64,000 nucleotides of DNA from Symbiodinium natans (GCA_905221605.1 CAJNDS010002801.1:188001-252000); one strand, 5' to 3'; positions 1 to 12,826 are shown, counted from the stretch's first letter. The notes: generated from the letters alone by a model not told the origin. Translations and numbers: made by a program.

Positions 1-1130
1 GGACGTACAGCGAAAGCGATCCACACAAGCAAAAAGGCTCCAACGACAGGTCTGAAGCATTCTTCTTGTCGCGGCGGATCTTCGTGCCATCAGCATCAAA
101 CAGCCACCCCATGTGTGACCTGAGCAATGCAGCAAGGCAATGCTAGTCTGCAGGCTCACCCATTCGAAGTGTGACCTGAGCAGTGCATTACCTGGGCTCG
201 GAACCACCAAAATCCATCGCGAGGAGAATGCACATCATCCTGGGCACTCTGACTGAGACTCTTTGCAAGGGGAGTTGGAGAAGGTCAGACCGCTCCAGAG
301 CATCAGCGGAGGATGCCGTCTGGAGCAGCTTGCTGCAAGCTGCAAGGGGTACAGGGTTGATCACTTGTATGATCTCTCACCGTCCTTGGCGTCAGTGTTC
401 CCATGATGATGCCGATGAGACGACACCCAACCTTGACGCACAAAAAAGCGCTCAGATGCGCCGCCGCTCCCGTAGTCAAGGCCAGTCTGGGATTCCCACT
501 GATTGGGGGACCTTGAACAGCTAGCGCACCACAGTAGGCCAGGAAGTACCTACAACGGCAGTAAACTCGAAATACCCCTTTGGGGAGCTTGGAGCCCGAA
601 GGGGGGCCTATGAGCGCACCAGGGAAAGGGTCGCTTTTCAGCACGGCGACGTCAACTTTTGGACAAACGAGCTGACTGTCCGAGGCTGCTGCTCCAACCA
701 TTTTGGTGTCACCTGAGCTCAACTAAACGCCACTACGAGCACTGTCAGAGCAGTAGCACTTATTCATGCTGAAATATATTGCTTCTAATTCACTACACAG
801 CAATCAATGCCCCCCATAAACATTTGCACGGGCTCTACAGCAAGGCAGAGTTGTGATCAGCATCCTCGTGCTGAGCAGGGGACAAAGGCCCGATGGGACA
901 GCTGCCGGTGGTACGACAGTGTGATGCCGAGCATGCCTGGCAAGTCTTCCCCACACTTGCCCGCATGATGTGCGCAATAGAATAGAAATTAGAACTCCAC
1001 GAAGCACGTGCAAGGTCTCAAATTCTTAAGAGATGCTACGTCGCACCCGCAATCCTAGATGCAGTGTCTGAGTCTGGCAGGGCTTCCCGCCATGCCTGTC
1101 ATGATGTAGCCGACCTCAGGGGCTGCTGAA
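1..1130. other. no gene seen
   Basis: Open frames on both strands (for example minus 303-722) have no protein-like composition or splice context. A C18 run starts at 1138. Confidence 0.5.
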
Positions 1131-1630
1131 ATAAACCTCCCCCCCCCCCCCCCCCGTCAAGGTCGCGCGAGTCGCAAACAGCGGCTCTTCATGTTGCGGG
1201 CGGCTGGGCAAACGAATCAGCCCGAGCCTCAAATCTACGTAGAAGGCGGCCGGTCACTATTGGGTTGGCGGAGCGGCCCTGCATGAATCTAAAACGGTTC
1301 GGGGGCTGTCGGAGCATCGCATTTGCATCGCATTTGCTCTTCTCCTCTTGCTGACACGGGCAGAGCCAGGGGCTACCAGGCTCACACCATCGTGTATGCA
1401 GGTGCAGTCTCTTCTACATAAGGTCTTACGCTGAGCCAAAGGCGCAGAAGCAGCCGAGGGCCTGCAGAACTTCTGACTGACGGAAAGCCGCCGCAGAAGC
1501 AGCCGTCAAACTCTTGAGAATCTCTGAGTTCAGAGGCCTTCCAAGTGAAGAAGAAGGGAGCGGCCAAAGCTCCCAGGTGCACCTAAGAGGGGTTTAGGGT
1601 TTTTTTTCCCTCCTGCACAGCTGGGGCGGA

Positions 1631-1656
1631 TAGGGTTTAGGGTTTAGGGTTTAGGG
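1631..1656 (+). repeat. interstitial telomere-like array (TTTAGGG)
   Basis: Nearly four copies of TTTAGGG on the plus strand, preceded at about 1590 by a single degenerate copy. TTTAGGG is the telomere repeat of plants and dinoflagellates. The flanks are not telomeric. Confidence 0.95.
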
Positions 1657-2599
1657 CAACGATGCGATGCGTAGATGATACGATCTAGAGTCGGGTCGAG
1701 CGGCGATGGCCACGAAGATCGCTTGGCGAGAATCTTCAGCACACCACCTCCACAAATGGTACACATGAACCAGCCCCACAGCCTAAAGCCTTGATTTGCA
1801 GTACTACAGCGTTACTACAATATTTCGTGAGTAGAAAAACAACGAAATGCCCTGATGGCAGCATCCTGCACACCGCTTTGCCTGCCCAGCGCTACACGGC
1901 TGAGCATCACTGAACTCTCTCAGGATGTCAATGGCCTGCGCTCGAAGAAGTAATTCCTGTCAGCGGCCGACGCGGGAGAACAATGGTACAAGCATGGTAC
2001 AGCTTGTCGACTGCTTTGCCCATGTACCCTCTGAGTTGAAGATGCAGGACCGCTGCATGAAGAAAGCTTTGAGGGCACCCGTGCACACCCCGTGCTTGTG
2101 TGGGGCTTAGTCTCACATGGACAAACAAACACCTCCAACAATCCCTTAAAGTACAGCAAGACGTAAGGCCACGTCCTTGGTGAGACCGAGTAGTTCCAGA
2201 ACTGCCTGCGCCAAGGCCCGTCGCATCGAGGTACCATGGGATGCAAGAAACCGAGGCGAAAGTTTCTGGGTACCTCCTTGCGAAGTCGGACAGTAAAGCT
2301 AGCAGTAAAGCTTCGGGCTATGCAAATGCGTCCCTGTGCTGCCCTTGTGTCCCCTTTGTGCGGGTGATCCACAACAAACAAAAGGAAGGGTTCTCAGGCT
2401 GCAGGCTCTTGGAGCTGTCCGAGGCCTGTTCCGAAGTGAGAAGAATCGCTGTAGCCATGGCCCCAGGGGCACGACTTGTCGCCCTTTCCTGGCATAGCGG
2501 GGCAAGGCAGCCACGCAGTCAACCGCACACATCGCCATGCAAAAATGGCGTGTCAGGAACCAGAACACGACACAGAACAAGCAGGAGAAGAAGAAAGCA

Positions 2600-2737
2600 C
2601 CACCACCACCCCCACCACCCCCACCACCCCCACCACCCCCACCACCCCCACCACCCCCACCACCCCCACCACCCCCACCACCCCCACCACCCCCACCACC
2701 CCCACCACCCCCACCACCCCCACCACCCCCACCCACC
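2600..2737. repeat. 9-bp tandem repeat (CCACCCCCA-type)
   Basis: About 15 near-perfect copies of a 9-bp C/A unit. Because the unit is a multiple of three, each plus frame is open and gives His-Pro-His, Pro-Thr-Thr or poly-Pro. The reading frames over it are artefacts of the repeat. Confidence 0.95.
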
Positions 2738-2739
2738 AT

Positions 2740-4130
2740 GACCATGACAAGGAGAGGTAGAAGTCATCACACACACACACACTGCAAACATGAGGTTTTG
2801 CCAGTCCCAAGTGGCTATCACTGGCATTTTTTTGCAAAAATTGCTGCTTAGCGGTTGCGAAGCCTCTGCTGGGAGGAGACATCACTTGTGGAACGAAGGA
2901 TCGATGCCGCCTGGGCACAGAGGCTGAACGGTTCCATCTTTTGGCTCGACTCCGTAACAGGGTGGAGCTCTCATGGTCCCATGTTGTGCTGGGTTCGGCA
3001 TCAAAACAGGGTCGTGATCCTTCATATCATGGTTGGACCAGAACAAGAGCCAAACGTGGTGTCAGCTGATTTTTGGATCTAACGAACAGTGCAGATGTCG
3101 ATGTGGGTAGTATGCTGCGCGCTTCGCGATGAGGGTTATCGTGGGAAGCCCTGTCCGGTTAAAATCTCGAACAATCTCAATGCAGCTGAACCGCTCCTAG
3201 CCGTCGTCTGGAGGCATCGAGGCCTGCAAGCCAAAGGTCATGCTCTACTGTCTTCCTTTCCTCCTCCAAACAACCTTCCCACTTCTCACTTCCCACTTCC
3301 TTCGTGCCTGCTGCCAGGCAAGCCGCGCTGGCTGATAACACCTGGGGTGGGCCCGGCCCTCATCTGCCGAAGTCTCCAAGTCTTGCCAACACATTACCAT
3401 GTGTTGCCATTGCTCACTGATCTGGACATGTTCCATCATGCTCCCCGCCTGTCGCCTTCGATATTTGGGCTCCTCGAGGAAGGGCTGTCGCGATCTCTGA
3501 GGCCTCTGAGGCGTTAGAATGCAGCAAAAAATTGGCATAAATGCCATGAGCTTATGGCCATGTAAGGGTTCTGAGGCCTCACAACCTTATCCATGCTATC
3601 AGCCTAAAGCGAAACGGCGAAATGTTGTCGTATCGGTCGTCATGCACGGTACACTCTTGAACCTGTCGCTTCGTCTTTCTGGATTGATGGATGGCTACCA
3701 GGACACAGTCATGCACTTCCGCAACAGCAAGCTCTCGAGCCCCACAAAATGGCAGGCCCTACAGCCCTCCCACCTCGGCAAGGATGGCGCAAGAAAGTTC
3801 GCGGCCTGCATGCCTACACCGAAAGTTGGTGTGCCCGCATGTGACACACGGTTTGCGCCTTTGCCTTCTACTCACATGCTCTGAGCCACAAATGCAAAGG
3901 CCAGCTGATGGGGAAGGTCATTTGAGGGCATAGCGCAACTTTTTGGGAGGGCATATTGGATCAATCCCCACAGCAAGCGCTTTTGCCTCATGGCCATGAG
4001 CCATGGGAGCCGCACGATGTTGAACCCCAAGGCTGAAAGAGCTCTCTTACGTGACCACTCTTGCTAATTCTTGGCATCTCTTGTTTTATCGCTGGGCCCA
4101 CACCAGTACTCAGAGAGAGGAGAGAGTCAG
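2740..4130. other. no gene seen
   Basis: Several overlapping plus frames of 75-142 codons exist, but none shows a domain, coding-like composition or paired splice sites. Confidence 0.45.
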
Positions 4131-4352
4131 AAAGAAAGAAAGAAAGAAAGAAGCAAAGAAAGAAGCAAAGAAAGAAAGCAAAGAAAGAAAGCAAAGAAAG
4201 AAAGCAAAGAAAGAAAGCAAATACAGAAAGCAAAGAAAGAAAGCAAAGACAGAAAGCAAATCAAGAAAGCAAAGAAAGAAAGCAAAGAAAGAAAGCAAAG
4301 AAAGAAAGCAAAGAAAGAAAGCAAAGAAAGAAAGCAAAGAAAGAAAGCAAGA
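4131..4352. repeat. 13-bp tandem repeat (AAAGAAAGAAAGC)
   Basis: An array of a 13-bp purine-rich unit with a few point variants (AAATACAG, AAAGACAG, AAATCAAG). As 13 is not a multiple of three, all three plus frames translate to the same 13-residue Lys/Glu/Arg/Gln repeat. A (GA)n run follows at about 4380-4405. No coding role is supported. Confidence 0.95.
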
Positions 4353-4405
4353 GAGCGGGAGTGAGAGAGAAGCGAAAGGGAGAGACAGAGAGAGAGAGAG
4401 AGAGG

Positions 4406-5589
4406 CACAGCAAAAACACAGAAGAAAGACAATCAGAGTACTGCCTCATGTGGCCAAGGGAGGGAAGTACCTAGGAAGGTGAGAAATTCGAATGGACACC
4501 TGCTGACTCAGGGTGTGGGTAGGGTAGTTTAGTGATACCAACTGAGGCAAACTGGACTGGGCAACTGCTCCAGTGCAGGCAATCGCCTGAGATCCGCACG
4601 CTTTCCAAAGAGACCTCGTGCCAAGCGTGGAATTGGCACTCAGCAAAGTCCTGACATCTACATAATTACTCTCGCACCTCGACTTGCTGGACTGCTGACA
4701 AGCATGGACTCGGGATTTCCCCCTTTGCAAAACACCGAGACTTCGGCCATCTCATTGAAAGACACCAGCTCGCCTGCAATCAAACGTGCCCACCTTCTGA
4801 TTTCTTGCGACATCCAGCAATCTTCTGGGTTACATGGCAGTTGGTTTCAGTGCATTTTACGACTTTACGAAACAGCAGCAGGCATGGAACATTCCCAGCT
4901 CGCCTTGCGTCCGATGCGAGAAAAAAGGGTTCACCTCGTCACTTTCTTTGATGTGCGGGCCATCGTGGTAGGTTCCCCACGCCCCCAAAAAAAAACAGTC
5001 CCAAGCTCGAAGTGTGACATGCGGGACATTGTTCTGCAGGGCCTGCGGCCATCCTGTCAGCAGGCTGCACTTTTGCACTCTCGGGCTCATACAGTGAGCC
5101 AGGAGGCCATGGTTCCGTCCTCATGACACAAATGCATGCGTCTGGTCATCCAGGATCATTCAGGCATATTAGAAAAACTTCCAAATCATCGAGGTGGTGA
5201 AGCAAAAAACATCAGAAAAACAAAATGCTGCAGAATGCCCCAAGCTCTGGCTACAGGGCCTGAAGCTCCACACGCCGAGAGGTTGCCTGCTCCTGGGCAG
5301 ACGCCTTTGCGCGGACCTCGCGAAATGCAAGCATGGCTGAATGGCACAATGCTTAGCACCTCACACAGGATAAGTCAATGGCACCGATGTACGTTCCCGT
5401 GCGGATATGCTGCCTGGCCGGCACACGGTCTTCGATGCAACACAAGAGTGACAAGTGGCAAGTAGGATGCAACTCCCTTGAGTCTTGAAGTGGGTGGAGT
5501 CCAGGCCGGCGGTGCAGCTGCACAACATCACCATATCGAATAGGCCGCGATGAGCTGCCGGATAAGACCTGTGGCAACCCGCCAAGCAT
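4406..5589. other. no gene seen
   Basis: The plus frame at 4704-5126 (140 codons) is the longest; it is not recognised and is overlapped by antisense frames. Confidence 0.45.
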
Positions 5590-5995
5590 AGATAAATCTA
5601 TATATGTATATAATGTGTGCGTGTGTGCCAACAAGTAACTATTTGTAACAACAGCATCACAGAGAGCGAGGAGAGAATGTATAAAATGTATGCAGGCACA
5701 TATCAGTGCATGTATGTGTGTATGCATGTATGTGTGCAGGTATGTATGGATAAGTGTATGTATACTAAGAGATTTACATTTAAGTAGAAATACGAATACG
5801 AATATTTGTAAACATATATATATATATCGATATATACATACACACATATATATATATATTTATGTATACTAATCTCTATCTATTTATTTCTTGCGTCATA
5901 CATACAAATTTGTGTATGTGTACACGTGTGTATGTGTGTGTATATGTGTGTATTCGTTTATTTAGTTGTTTATTTAATTTCTATGTACATAGCTG
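5590..5995. repeat. A+T-rich microsatellite island
   Basis: About 400 bp dominated by TATG, TGTA, CATA and TA steps, in sharp contrast to the G+C-rich surroundings. Alternating purine-pyrimidine runs such as TATATATA and GTGTGTAT are frequent. No gene is seen in it. Confidence 0.85.
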
Positions 5996-7568
5996 ACTTA
6001 ACTGGCCCTTGGTGGACCTTGTCTTGCTGGCATCTGGGGCCGTGGCGTTCAGGTTCGCCTCATGCTCCCGCCTGCGAAAGGGAGAACCAATCTGTGTAGC
6101 TGCAATGCGGGACATTGAGCCACTTGTTGGAGCAACCCAGCTGATGGACCAGGCAGTGAACGTTCCTGTTATGACCAGTTCAGTTGCTTCCTTGCAAAGC
6201 TCTCAAAAACGATCGAGGGCCGTGACGAAACCATGCTAGTACATCGTTCTGTACGGTCTACGAGTATGTACCGTATAGCAGAGCTTTTGGTACAATCTTA
6301 GTACTGTGCGGGTTCTTCGCACCCGGAAACAATAACTTCAAAACCAGCAACTCTTGATCCGAACCCTGTTTCGCCTTGCACGGTCTTCCAAGTTTCGGAG
6401 TTCCACTGCCAGGGAGGTGCCACCGCCCCCACCCAGCGCTGCCTGAGAACACTCTGTTGACACTCTTACTGTCGGAATCTCCGGAATTTTGGGAAAGTAA
6501 ACGCAATCCTTCCTACCACATGTCATAATTTATGTCATTAGATTAGGTAATATGAATACTTGTACATATACGGTTTCAGATGTTGGGCCGGTGTCCTGCC
6601 AGACTGGAAGCTGTGGCTGTAGCAGCAACCAACATGCGCTCGTAGACTACGTCACAGACCGTGCCAACAGACTGGGCTGGATGGCTATTTTGGGTGCAAT
6701 TAAGTCACTAAGAGCTTCTTCCTCTTTCGAAGATCCTGGGCGGTGATATGATGCAACCTGCACATCCTAAAAAAAAAAACTCTCCATGAGCTGGACTGTC
6801 TCGCGTTGCTCAAGATGCCACGCGTTCCAACAGAGGTGGCTGGAGCACAGTTTGCGCTGCACTGAGAAAAGCCAACGTCCAGTCTGAACGTCCAGTCTGG
6901 TCCTTCAGCGCACGGTAGCTCAGCTGGTCCACGACAACAAAAAGGAAGTCCCGAAAATCCAGCCTCGCAGTTCATACATCTTGCTTGGTGCTCGTCAGGC
7001 GTTTGAACATGTGGACTTTGCAGACTCCTCCAATGTAGTATGGATGCTCCAGCTCAAGTGCAAAGATGATGGATGGCAGGGTAGCGAAATGTGCACCAGC
7101 GACTTCACCAGCAACCTCTCTCTAGGCCAAGCAATCCACTTTGTGGAAACTTGGTCTTCCACCCTGCCCGCAAACTAGAAGGCTTGCGGCTCTAAGCCAT
7201 CAGCCCATCTGTGGCGAAGTTGTTGACGTGCTCCACCTAAAGTGCGGCAGACTCTGGGACAACCACAACGCTTCAACTGCCGACCTCTTTCGGCTAGCCT
7301 CCCCCCCTCATTAAAGTCAAGGTGACTGTTTGGGAATGTCCGGAGGGGCTGAAAAGTTGGTGGGATGAAAGCCCCCACCTTGAAATCCTGTCGTGACTTT
7401 TTTCTGAGGGGGGGAGAAGAAATGAGAAGAAGACGGGGGGGACATTGAAGCGAAAGGCTGCCCATTCTGGCCACATGCTTCCGAAGTCGACAGCGTGAGA
7501 GATGTCCAGGCCTTGGGCACGTTCTCGACAGCATCGCCCGTCAGGAACCCAGTGCCTGTGGTACTCAC
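5996..7568. other. no gene seen
   Basis: Unique sequence with short overlapping frames on both strands. A VLVVSTTGTG string on the minus strand near 7575 recalls flavodoxins but was rejected. Confidence 0.45.
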
Positions 7569-7637
7569 AACCAGCACGGCCGATCATGTTGATGCCTCTT
7601 CTCCGCACCGTGCTGAAAAGTTTATGGTCATCCTGGT
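7569..7637 (-). CDS. splice-flanked exon candidate, unknown protein
   Basis: A 69-nt segment lies between GCTTGCCTGCGCAG|AC and CTGGTT|GTGAGTACC. The open phase encodes QDDHKLFSTVRRRGINMIGR, then AG. Both splice sites are good. The family is not recognised. Confidence 0.35.
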
Positions 7638-7949
7638 CTGCGCAGGCAAGCTGACAGAAATCATGGTGCCGGGTGCTGGTGGCGGAGCCCCGCGACCCTC
7701 TTGATGCAAGATCCCTGAACCCACACGAGGGCCCACAGGTCCTAGCATCCTGGAAAACATGGCACACGCCTTCCGCAAATGCAAACAGATCTTGCATGAT
7801 CCGCAATGCTGGAAGCGGTGCCCGTGTTGACATAGTTGTAGTCCACTTCTCATTGGCGGCATAATCAAGCTGTGTTCCCTTCTAGATTCTCAGAGGTACT
7901 GAAGAACTCCTGCCCATGATGTGCCACAACTAACTCTCAGACTCGAAGC

Positions 7950-8405
7950 GTGCATATGCCAATTGTGTCAAGAGTTCGACGAAGGCCACGCTTAAACGCA
8001 GCCCAGGCCGCTCTCTCCCAAAATCCAGCGGCCACTGCGTCATTCCGGGACTTCTGTTACAAGGCAAACTTTGTTGACAAAAGCTCCGCGAAACATACAA
8101 CAAACGCAGACACCCAAAGCAATGGAGCAGTCACGAACTCCCACGTGATCTGCAGTTGGCACGTTTACGTGGTCCCGAATTCGTTCTTGGCTGCATTTCT
8201 AGCCAAGCATCCTGAGACAAAGCTCGGAGAGTTTCGACAGGTTTCCATCGAATCTTGCTGTGACAAAACCGGCTTCTTGCCCAAGTATGCTGCCTCCGAC
8301 ATCGCAGCATGCTTTCACATCTCCAACGCTTCCATAACGATCCATAACGAAAGGCTATGGCTACGGCTTGAAAATAGATGTCTCATCCTGTCTGACGGAG
8401 CATGA
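7950..8405 (+). CDS. 151-codon open frame, unknown
   Basis: A repeat-free frame starts MHMPIVSRVRRRPRLNAAQA and ends LENRCLILSDGA. The antisense strand has no comparable frame, unlike most of the window. The second half (FLAKHPETKLGEFRQVSIES) has a protein-like mix of residues, but no domain, signal peptide or membrane helix is recognised. It may be chance. Confidence 0.25.
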   Translation: MHMPIVSRVRRRPRLNAAQAALSQNPAATASFRDFCYKANFVDKSSAKHTTNADTQSNGAVTNSHVICSWHVYVVPNSFLAAFLAKHPETKLGEFRQVSIESCCDKTGFLPKYAASDIAACFHISNASITIHNERLWLRLENRCLILSDGA

Positions 8406-9915
8406 GGCAAACTGGGAAATCCAGAGGAAATCCAGAGGAATCCTGCTGTTTGCCAACTATGGCCACAGCTTTCTATGCATGAAAGGCTGAATTACCCCCG
8501 GAAAATCAAAATGAGTGGTTCCACCATTGGAAACAGGATGGTCATGCTGCTTGTTCAACCACACTCCACCGCAAAGATCTAGGGGTGATCATGATGCAAC
8601 ATGCCCCTGCAAAAACATGGCTGCTGGGTGTTCCAGAACTGACTGGCCTCCATTGGGGATGAGATAGACCTCATGTCAGCATGACCCGCCTTAAAAGCTT
8701 TTTATCGGAGCAAACGACATGCTCGGTGCCTTGTCTATTTTGGCAGTGAGCACGCCGCCAGCCTCTAAACGAAAGAGTCTTTTTTTCCGGGTTGTGCAGA
8801 GTATTAGCGGCCTATAGTAGAGGCCATCGTGGACTTCAATCCAGCTGAAGCTCGTCCTGAGCCAGGAGCTGCGCAAAGGTCCCACACACGACCAGGCCAG
8901 GATCCACTCCGGGCGCGACAAGATACTCGTGGAGCTTCTTGTCCTTGGTGCTGGCTCGCTGGCGTCAGCGACGGAGAAAAAAGATTCCGGAAGATTGAGA
9001 GTTAAAAAGGGAAAAAGAAAAAGGTGGCTAGTTGCTCAACAGAGGTCTAGACTTCTTGGCACCACAGCAGCGCCACGCTTCTTGTTTCTCACTACCCATC
9101 TGGGAGGCGGCAATCCAGCCTGCATAGTGATCGTCCAAGCCTTGGGCCAAGGGCGTGAGGAGGTAGCAAAAAAAGGTTGGGGCGTGTTCTCAAGCACAGG
9201 TTATGGAACCCAGGGCTTCTACTCGTATCACGGTTGCACACGCGAATACCGAAGTTTTGTAGAAGCTTAGGGGGTTAAAGGCAATTCGGGGCGTGCAGCC
9301 ACTTTGACCATGACAAGGTCTTGTCCCTGAATAGGCACCCAAGCTCACTCTCTCTGATTGCTCACATCAGCTGGGCTTTCGACGGAATCGCTCTTGCTGT
9401 TACCTTCCTTGGCTTGCCAAAGCAAGTGACTTGTCATGAGTGCAGTATCTCAATAAAATAAAGATCGCGAGCGTGGCAAAACACATGGACCGTCAACCTG
9501 GAATCTGGATCCGGCAATGCCCCAGTCGAGCTTCCACCCGCATCTTGGCATCGTATGTGAATGGGGCTCGGGACAAAGTGGCCCACTGGAAAAGCATCTC
9601 ACCTACCAAGACGCAAGACGACGCATGACAAATCACGGGAGACACCAGTAGCCATGTTATGCAGAGCCCTTGCCTTCCACGCTGATGGTTTGACAGCCGG
9701 AAAGGTGCTGCTTGCCATAAATGGCGTAGCTGCTGCGCTGGCTTTCTAAGGGCCGGTGTTTCTCCAAGGTCTGCATAGCTCCCAGCAGCTCATCGTTGTT
9801 GCCACGGATGAAACTGAACTTCCTGCGTGTCGTGGCGGCTACTTGCAGCTTGAACTACTCAGTCACCCTTTCTTTACATTCCATACCCTACCATGCAGCA
9901 TATCTTCGTATTTGG
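8406..9915. other. no gene seen
   Basis: Contains a 113-codon plus frame (8929-9270) without recognisable features. Confidence 0.45.
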
Positions 9916-9948
9916 ACCCTAAAACCCTAAACCCTAAACCCTAAACCC
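9916..9948 (-). repeat. interstitial telomere-like array (CCCTAAA)
   Basis: About four and a half copies of CCCTAAA on the plus strand, so the G-rich strand is minus; the first copy carries an extra A. Confidence 0.95.
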
Positions 9949-10560
9949 AGGCATCCTGAAGGATCGGTGCGGACACAGTTCCAGCTTCAGGAGCAAGGCC
10001 CCACTCGGCACCGCTCGCACAGCGATCCTCGGGTTGCTTAGCGACTTCTTTCACACTCTCCGGGCCGACATGGGATGACCAAAAACCAGCATGACAGCAT
10101 GACTTCGGAGCCCAACCCAAGGGGGGCGAGATAAAAGAAAAAGAGGTATGATAAAAAAAATGATGTTTTGACTCTGGGATATACCACTCCTGGAGACCCT
10201 TCACAGTATAATTTCCAAATCCTCCAAACAAGCCAGGCATTGCAACAAAATAAGCAAGTAGTGCTCATTAGTTCTGGTTTCTGGAGATCCTATTTTCTGC
10301 TGAATATGAGTCTTCTCTCTTCTAAGGACTGGATGAATCCAGATAATAATCGTAATAACAGAAGAATAATTAAAAATAATAATGACAGTAAGAATTTTCA
10401 TAAATTCCGAAGCCTCCCCACAGGGTGCGTCATTTCGTGGCGACCCTGTTGGACACCCCCTCCTCCCCACCCTCAAGCGAAGTCTTTCGTGATAAGGAAG
10501 TGGAGAGGCTCACACCTGCCAACTGCTCCAAGTCGCATTTCCGGCTCACCCACGCCCTCA

Positions 10561-10580
10561 TCGCAGTTGATTTGGCTCAA
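10561..10580 (+). other. spliced-leader-like 3' end (TTTGGCTCAAG)
   Basis: TTTGGCTCAAG equals the last 11 bases of the conserved dinoflagellate spliced leader. The nine bases before it match only in part (GCAGTTGAT against GTAGCCATT). Relict leader copies are known in dinoflagellate genes that arose by retroposition; with one imperfect match this may be chance. Confidence 0.25.
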
Positions 10581-11118
10581 GCAGCAACTCCAAGGAGTCA
10601 CCCAATACTTCGAGGAAGATTTGCTGAGGCAGGGCGGCATGCCTCTGCTTGACATGCCAACAAAACATGCGCCAACTTGTATAGCTGCTCTGTCCGTGAC
10701 ATTACCAATCGAGATCATGGCACAGGCACCAGAGATGCCCTAATGCCAGGGTGCACGGCAGGAAGGGGCCCCCTGGCCGGGGCGTATGGACTTTCAGGAA
10801 CCTGTGCTGACGGATTGACAGGCACCAAACTGAATGAGCTCAGGCATTAAGGGGAGACCGAATCTTGTAATGGTTTCACGGGGTGGAGCAACACCGTGCA
10901 GCTTCAAGCCCCTTCTGTTCGGAGCTAGCTGCTCATCCGGGTTCGGGAGCTTGCCCTCGCAGCAGCCCATTGGCTAATCCTCCGGGGGAAATGTGCCACG
11001 CCACATATGAGCCCGGAACTGCGGCGAACAGGATGCTTGGGACGTGAACACATCACGGAACGGATCGCAGAACAGAAGCCAGCAACTTTCTGAGAGATGT
11101 GACCAGTTTGGTGCAGGT

Positions 11119-11271
11119 TGGCTTCGCCCAACGGAGTTTGACGACGTCCTCATTCCAGGCTACAAGATTTCAAGGCCTGACCGCAGCGCCTCGGCAGAAG
11201 GGTCCTCACAAGAGCAAGGCCACTCTAACATGGGCTTTCGGAATCTGGAAACTGAAGGAAAACAAGGTGTC
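11119..11271 (+). CDS. exon candidate, unknown protein
   Basis: An open plus-strand segment begins after GACCAGTTTGGTGCAG and ends near AACAAG|GTGTCAAC. It encodes VGFAQRSLTTSSFQATRFQG followed by LTAAPRQKGPHKSKATLTWA. Splice sites are reasonable but not strong, and another plus frame is also open. No family is recognised. Confidence 0.25.
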
Positions 11272-12826
11272 AACAACTGCCGTGTTCTTGGTCACCGCCT
11301 GACACCTGCATACACCCGGCTCCTCCAGCAAGCTGCACTTCAGTAGGACCTGAGTGTGCCCGCTGGTCACATGGCCTTGACGTGTGAGATCTTGTCAGGC
11401 GCTGTACCATCTCGGAACGTCGCATCTCCCGAGTGGTTCGCATGATTTTCTATAAGAAATACTGTCATGAATTACTCCACTACCTTCCCATACATCGGTG
11501 GATTTTCAGAGGCTGTGGCAATGTCGCCCGTGTGGAGCACTTCGGACCGATCCAGCGGCCCACCGGCTGCATCCTGGAAGTGTCACAGCTCCGGGTGCTC
11601 CGGGTGCTCGAAAAAGCACTTCTTAGCTTCTCTGAAAATTTTCAGAGTTTTCCACCAAAGGGCACCGAAACGATGGGCCTCCTCACCAGCTTCGGCCAGG
11701 CCTTTGGCACCTGTGCAGATGCGGAGGTTGTGGAGACGATCAACTGCTCACAAGACTAAGTAGCACTCTACCAAGCATGTAGACTCCTGTAGACTCATGT
11801 AGACTCTAGACATCTCTAGACGCAACTCTCCTGGCTCGGGAACTATTCCGGGGGGGGGCATCAGCCGAGCCCCGGAAGTGCAGCCGCGCAGCCTTGCGAC
11901 CGCGAAGTTGACATGGCGGCACCTGCTCGCCAGACTAGACGTAAGTCGGGCTCGCTGGCGTTCACTCACCCCAACCCTCTGGCACATGGCAAATCACCGC
12001 AGCCAGTGTAAAGTCCAACAACAGCCAAACTCCAAGGGAGCAAGGATTCCTTTTTGAACTTTTTTTGTGCACTAGAACCTAGAACTCTTCAGACGACATG
12101 CAGCAGGAGTTGCAGAAACCTTGATTGAGAGCAACGCTAGCAAAAGCTTTCAATGGCAAATGGCAGCTTAATGCAAGGGCACATGGTTTCGCCACCCTCT
12201 TAGGGGATTCCTCCCAGCCATCGTCTCAACCCTGAGCCGTTCTTACCCGGCTGTGAATGGGGGCCGTGAAGTTTGGAGACGTTTCACGTTGAATGACTGC
12301 CTTTCCAAACCCCCCCACCTGGAGCCTGATGGTTTTGGGACGTGTTGGGTTGGAAATGGCCTTCCACAGCCATGTTCGAGTTGAAAGGGCTTGGGAACAA
12401 CGATTTGGGACATTTTCGGCTAGCAAGCTACCCTGCATGCGGAGTCCCTCAAGGGTGACGTTTTTACTTACCATCATAACCCCCCAAAAAACGCTGCGAT
12501 GCGATTTTTCACATAAGGTGACGAGACACCACTACCTGTTTCCAGCAAACGCAAGTCTGGATCTCAGCAAGATTTATGCTGAATGCTATCCCACACTTGA
12601 AAATAGAAGTGAGATGTGAACATGACGTGCGAGGGAAGACAAAGTGACCAACAGATGAATGATGCGAGGGGCGTTGCTGCAGCGTTCCATTTGCAAGCCT
12701 TCGGGGTTTCGGCCTGGGCTGCCTAGTTGTACGCGCATGCAAGCTCCGCGTCTGCTGCCTCATGAAGGCCGCGGTTGAGCCCACCCCTCTGCATTAAGCA
12801 TTCCCAGCCGCTTACCCTTCTTGCAG

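Noticed and set aside
2299-2851. Several long frames (poly-Gly, poly-Pro, His-Pro) around 2.6 kb
   Set aside because: All come from the 9-bp repeat, which is open in each frame.
2935-2960. CCATCTTTTGGCTCGAC, similar to the spliced-leader end
   Set aside because: Carries an insertion and differs at the final bases; weaker than the match at 10561.
4051-4482. Lys/Glu-rich and Phe/Leu-rich frames on both strands
   Set aside because: All are translations of the 13-bp repeat.
7470-7577. VLVVSTTGTG on the minus strand, reminiscent of a flavodoxin phosphate-binding loop
   Set aside because: A stop lies two codons upstream with no AG acceptor before the motif. A strong GTGAGT donor falls inside it, so the stretch is more likely intron.
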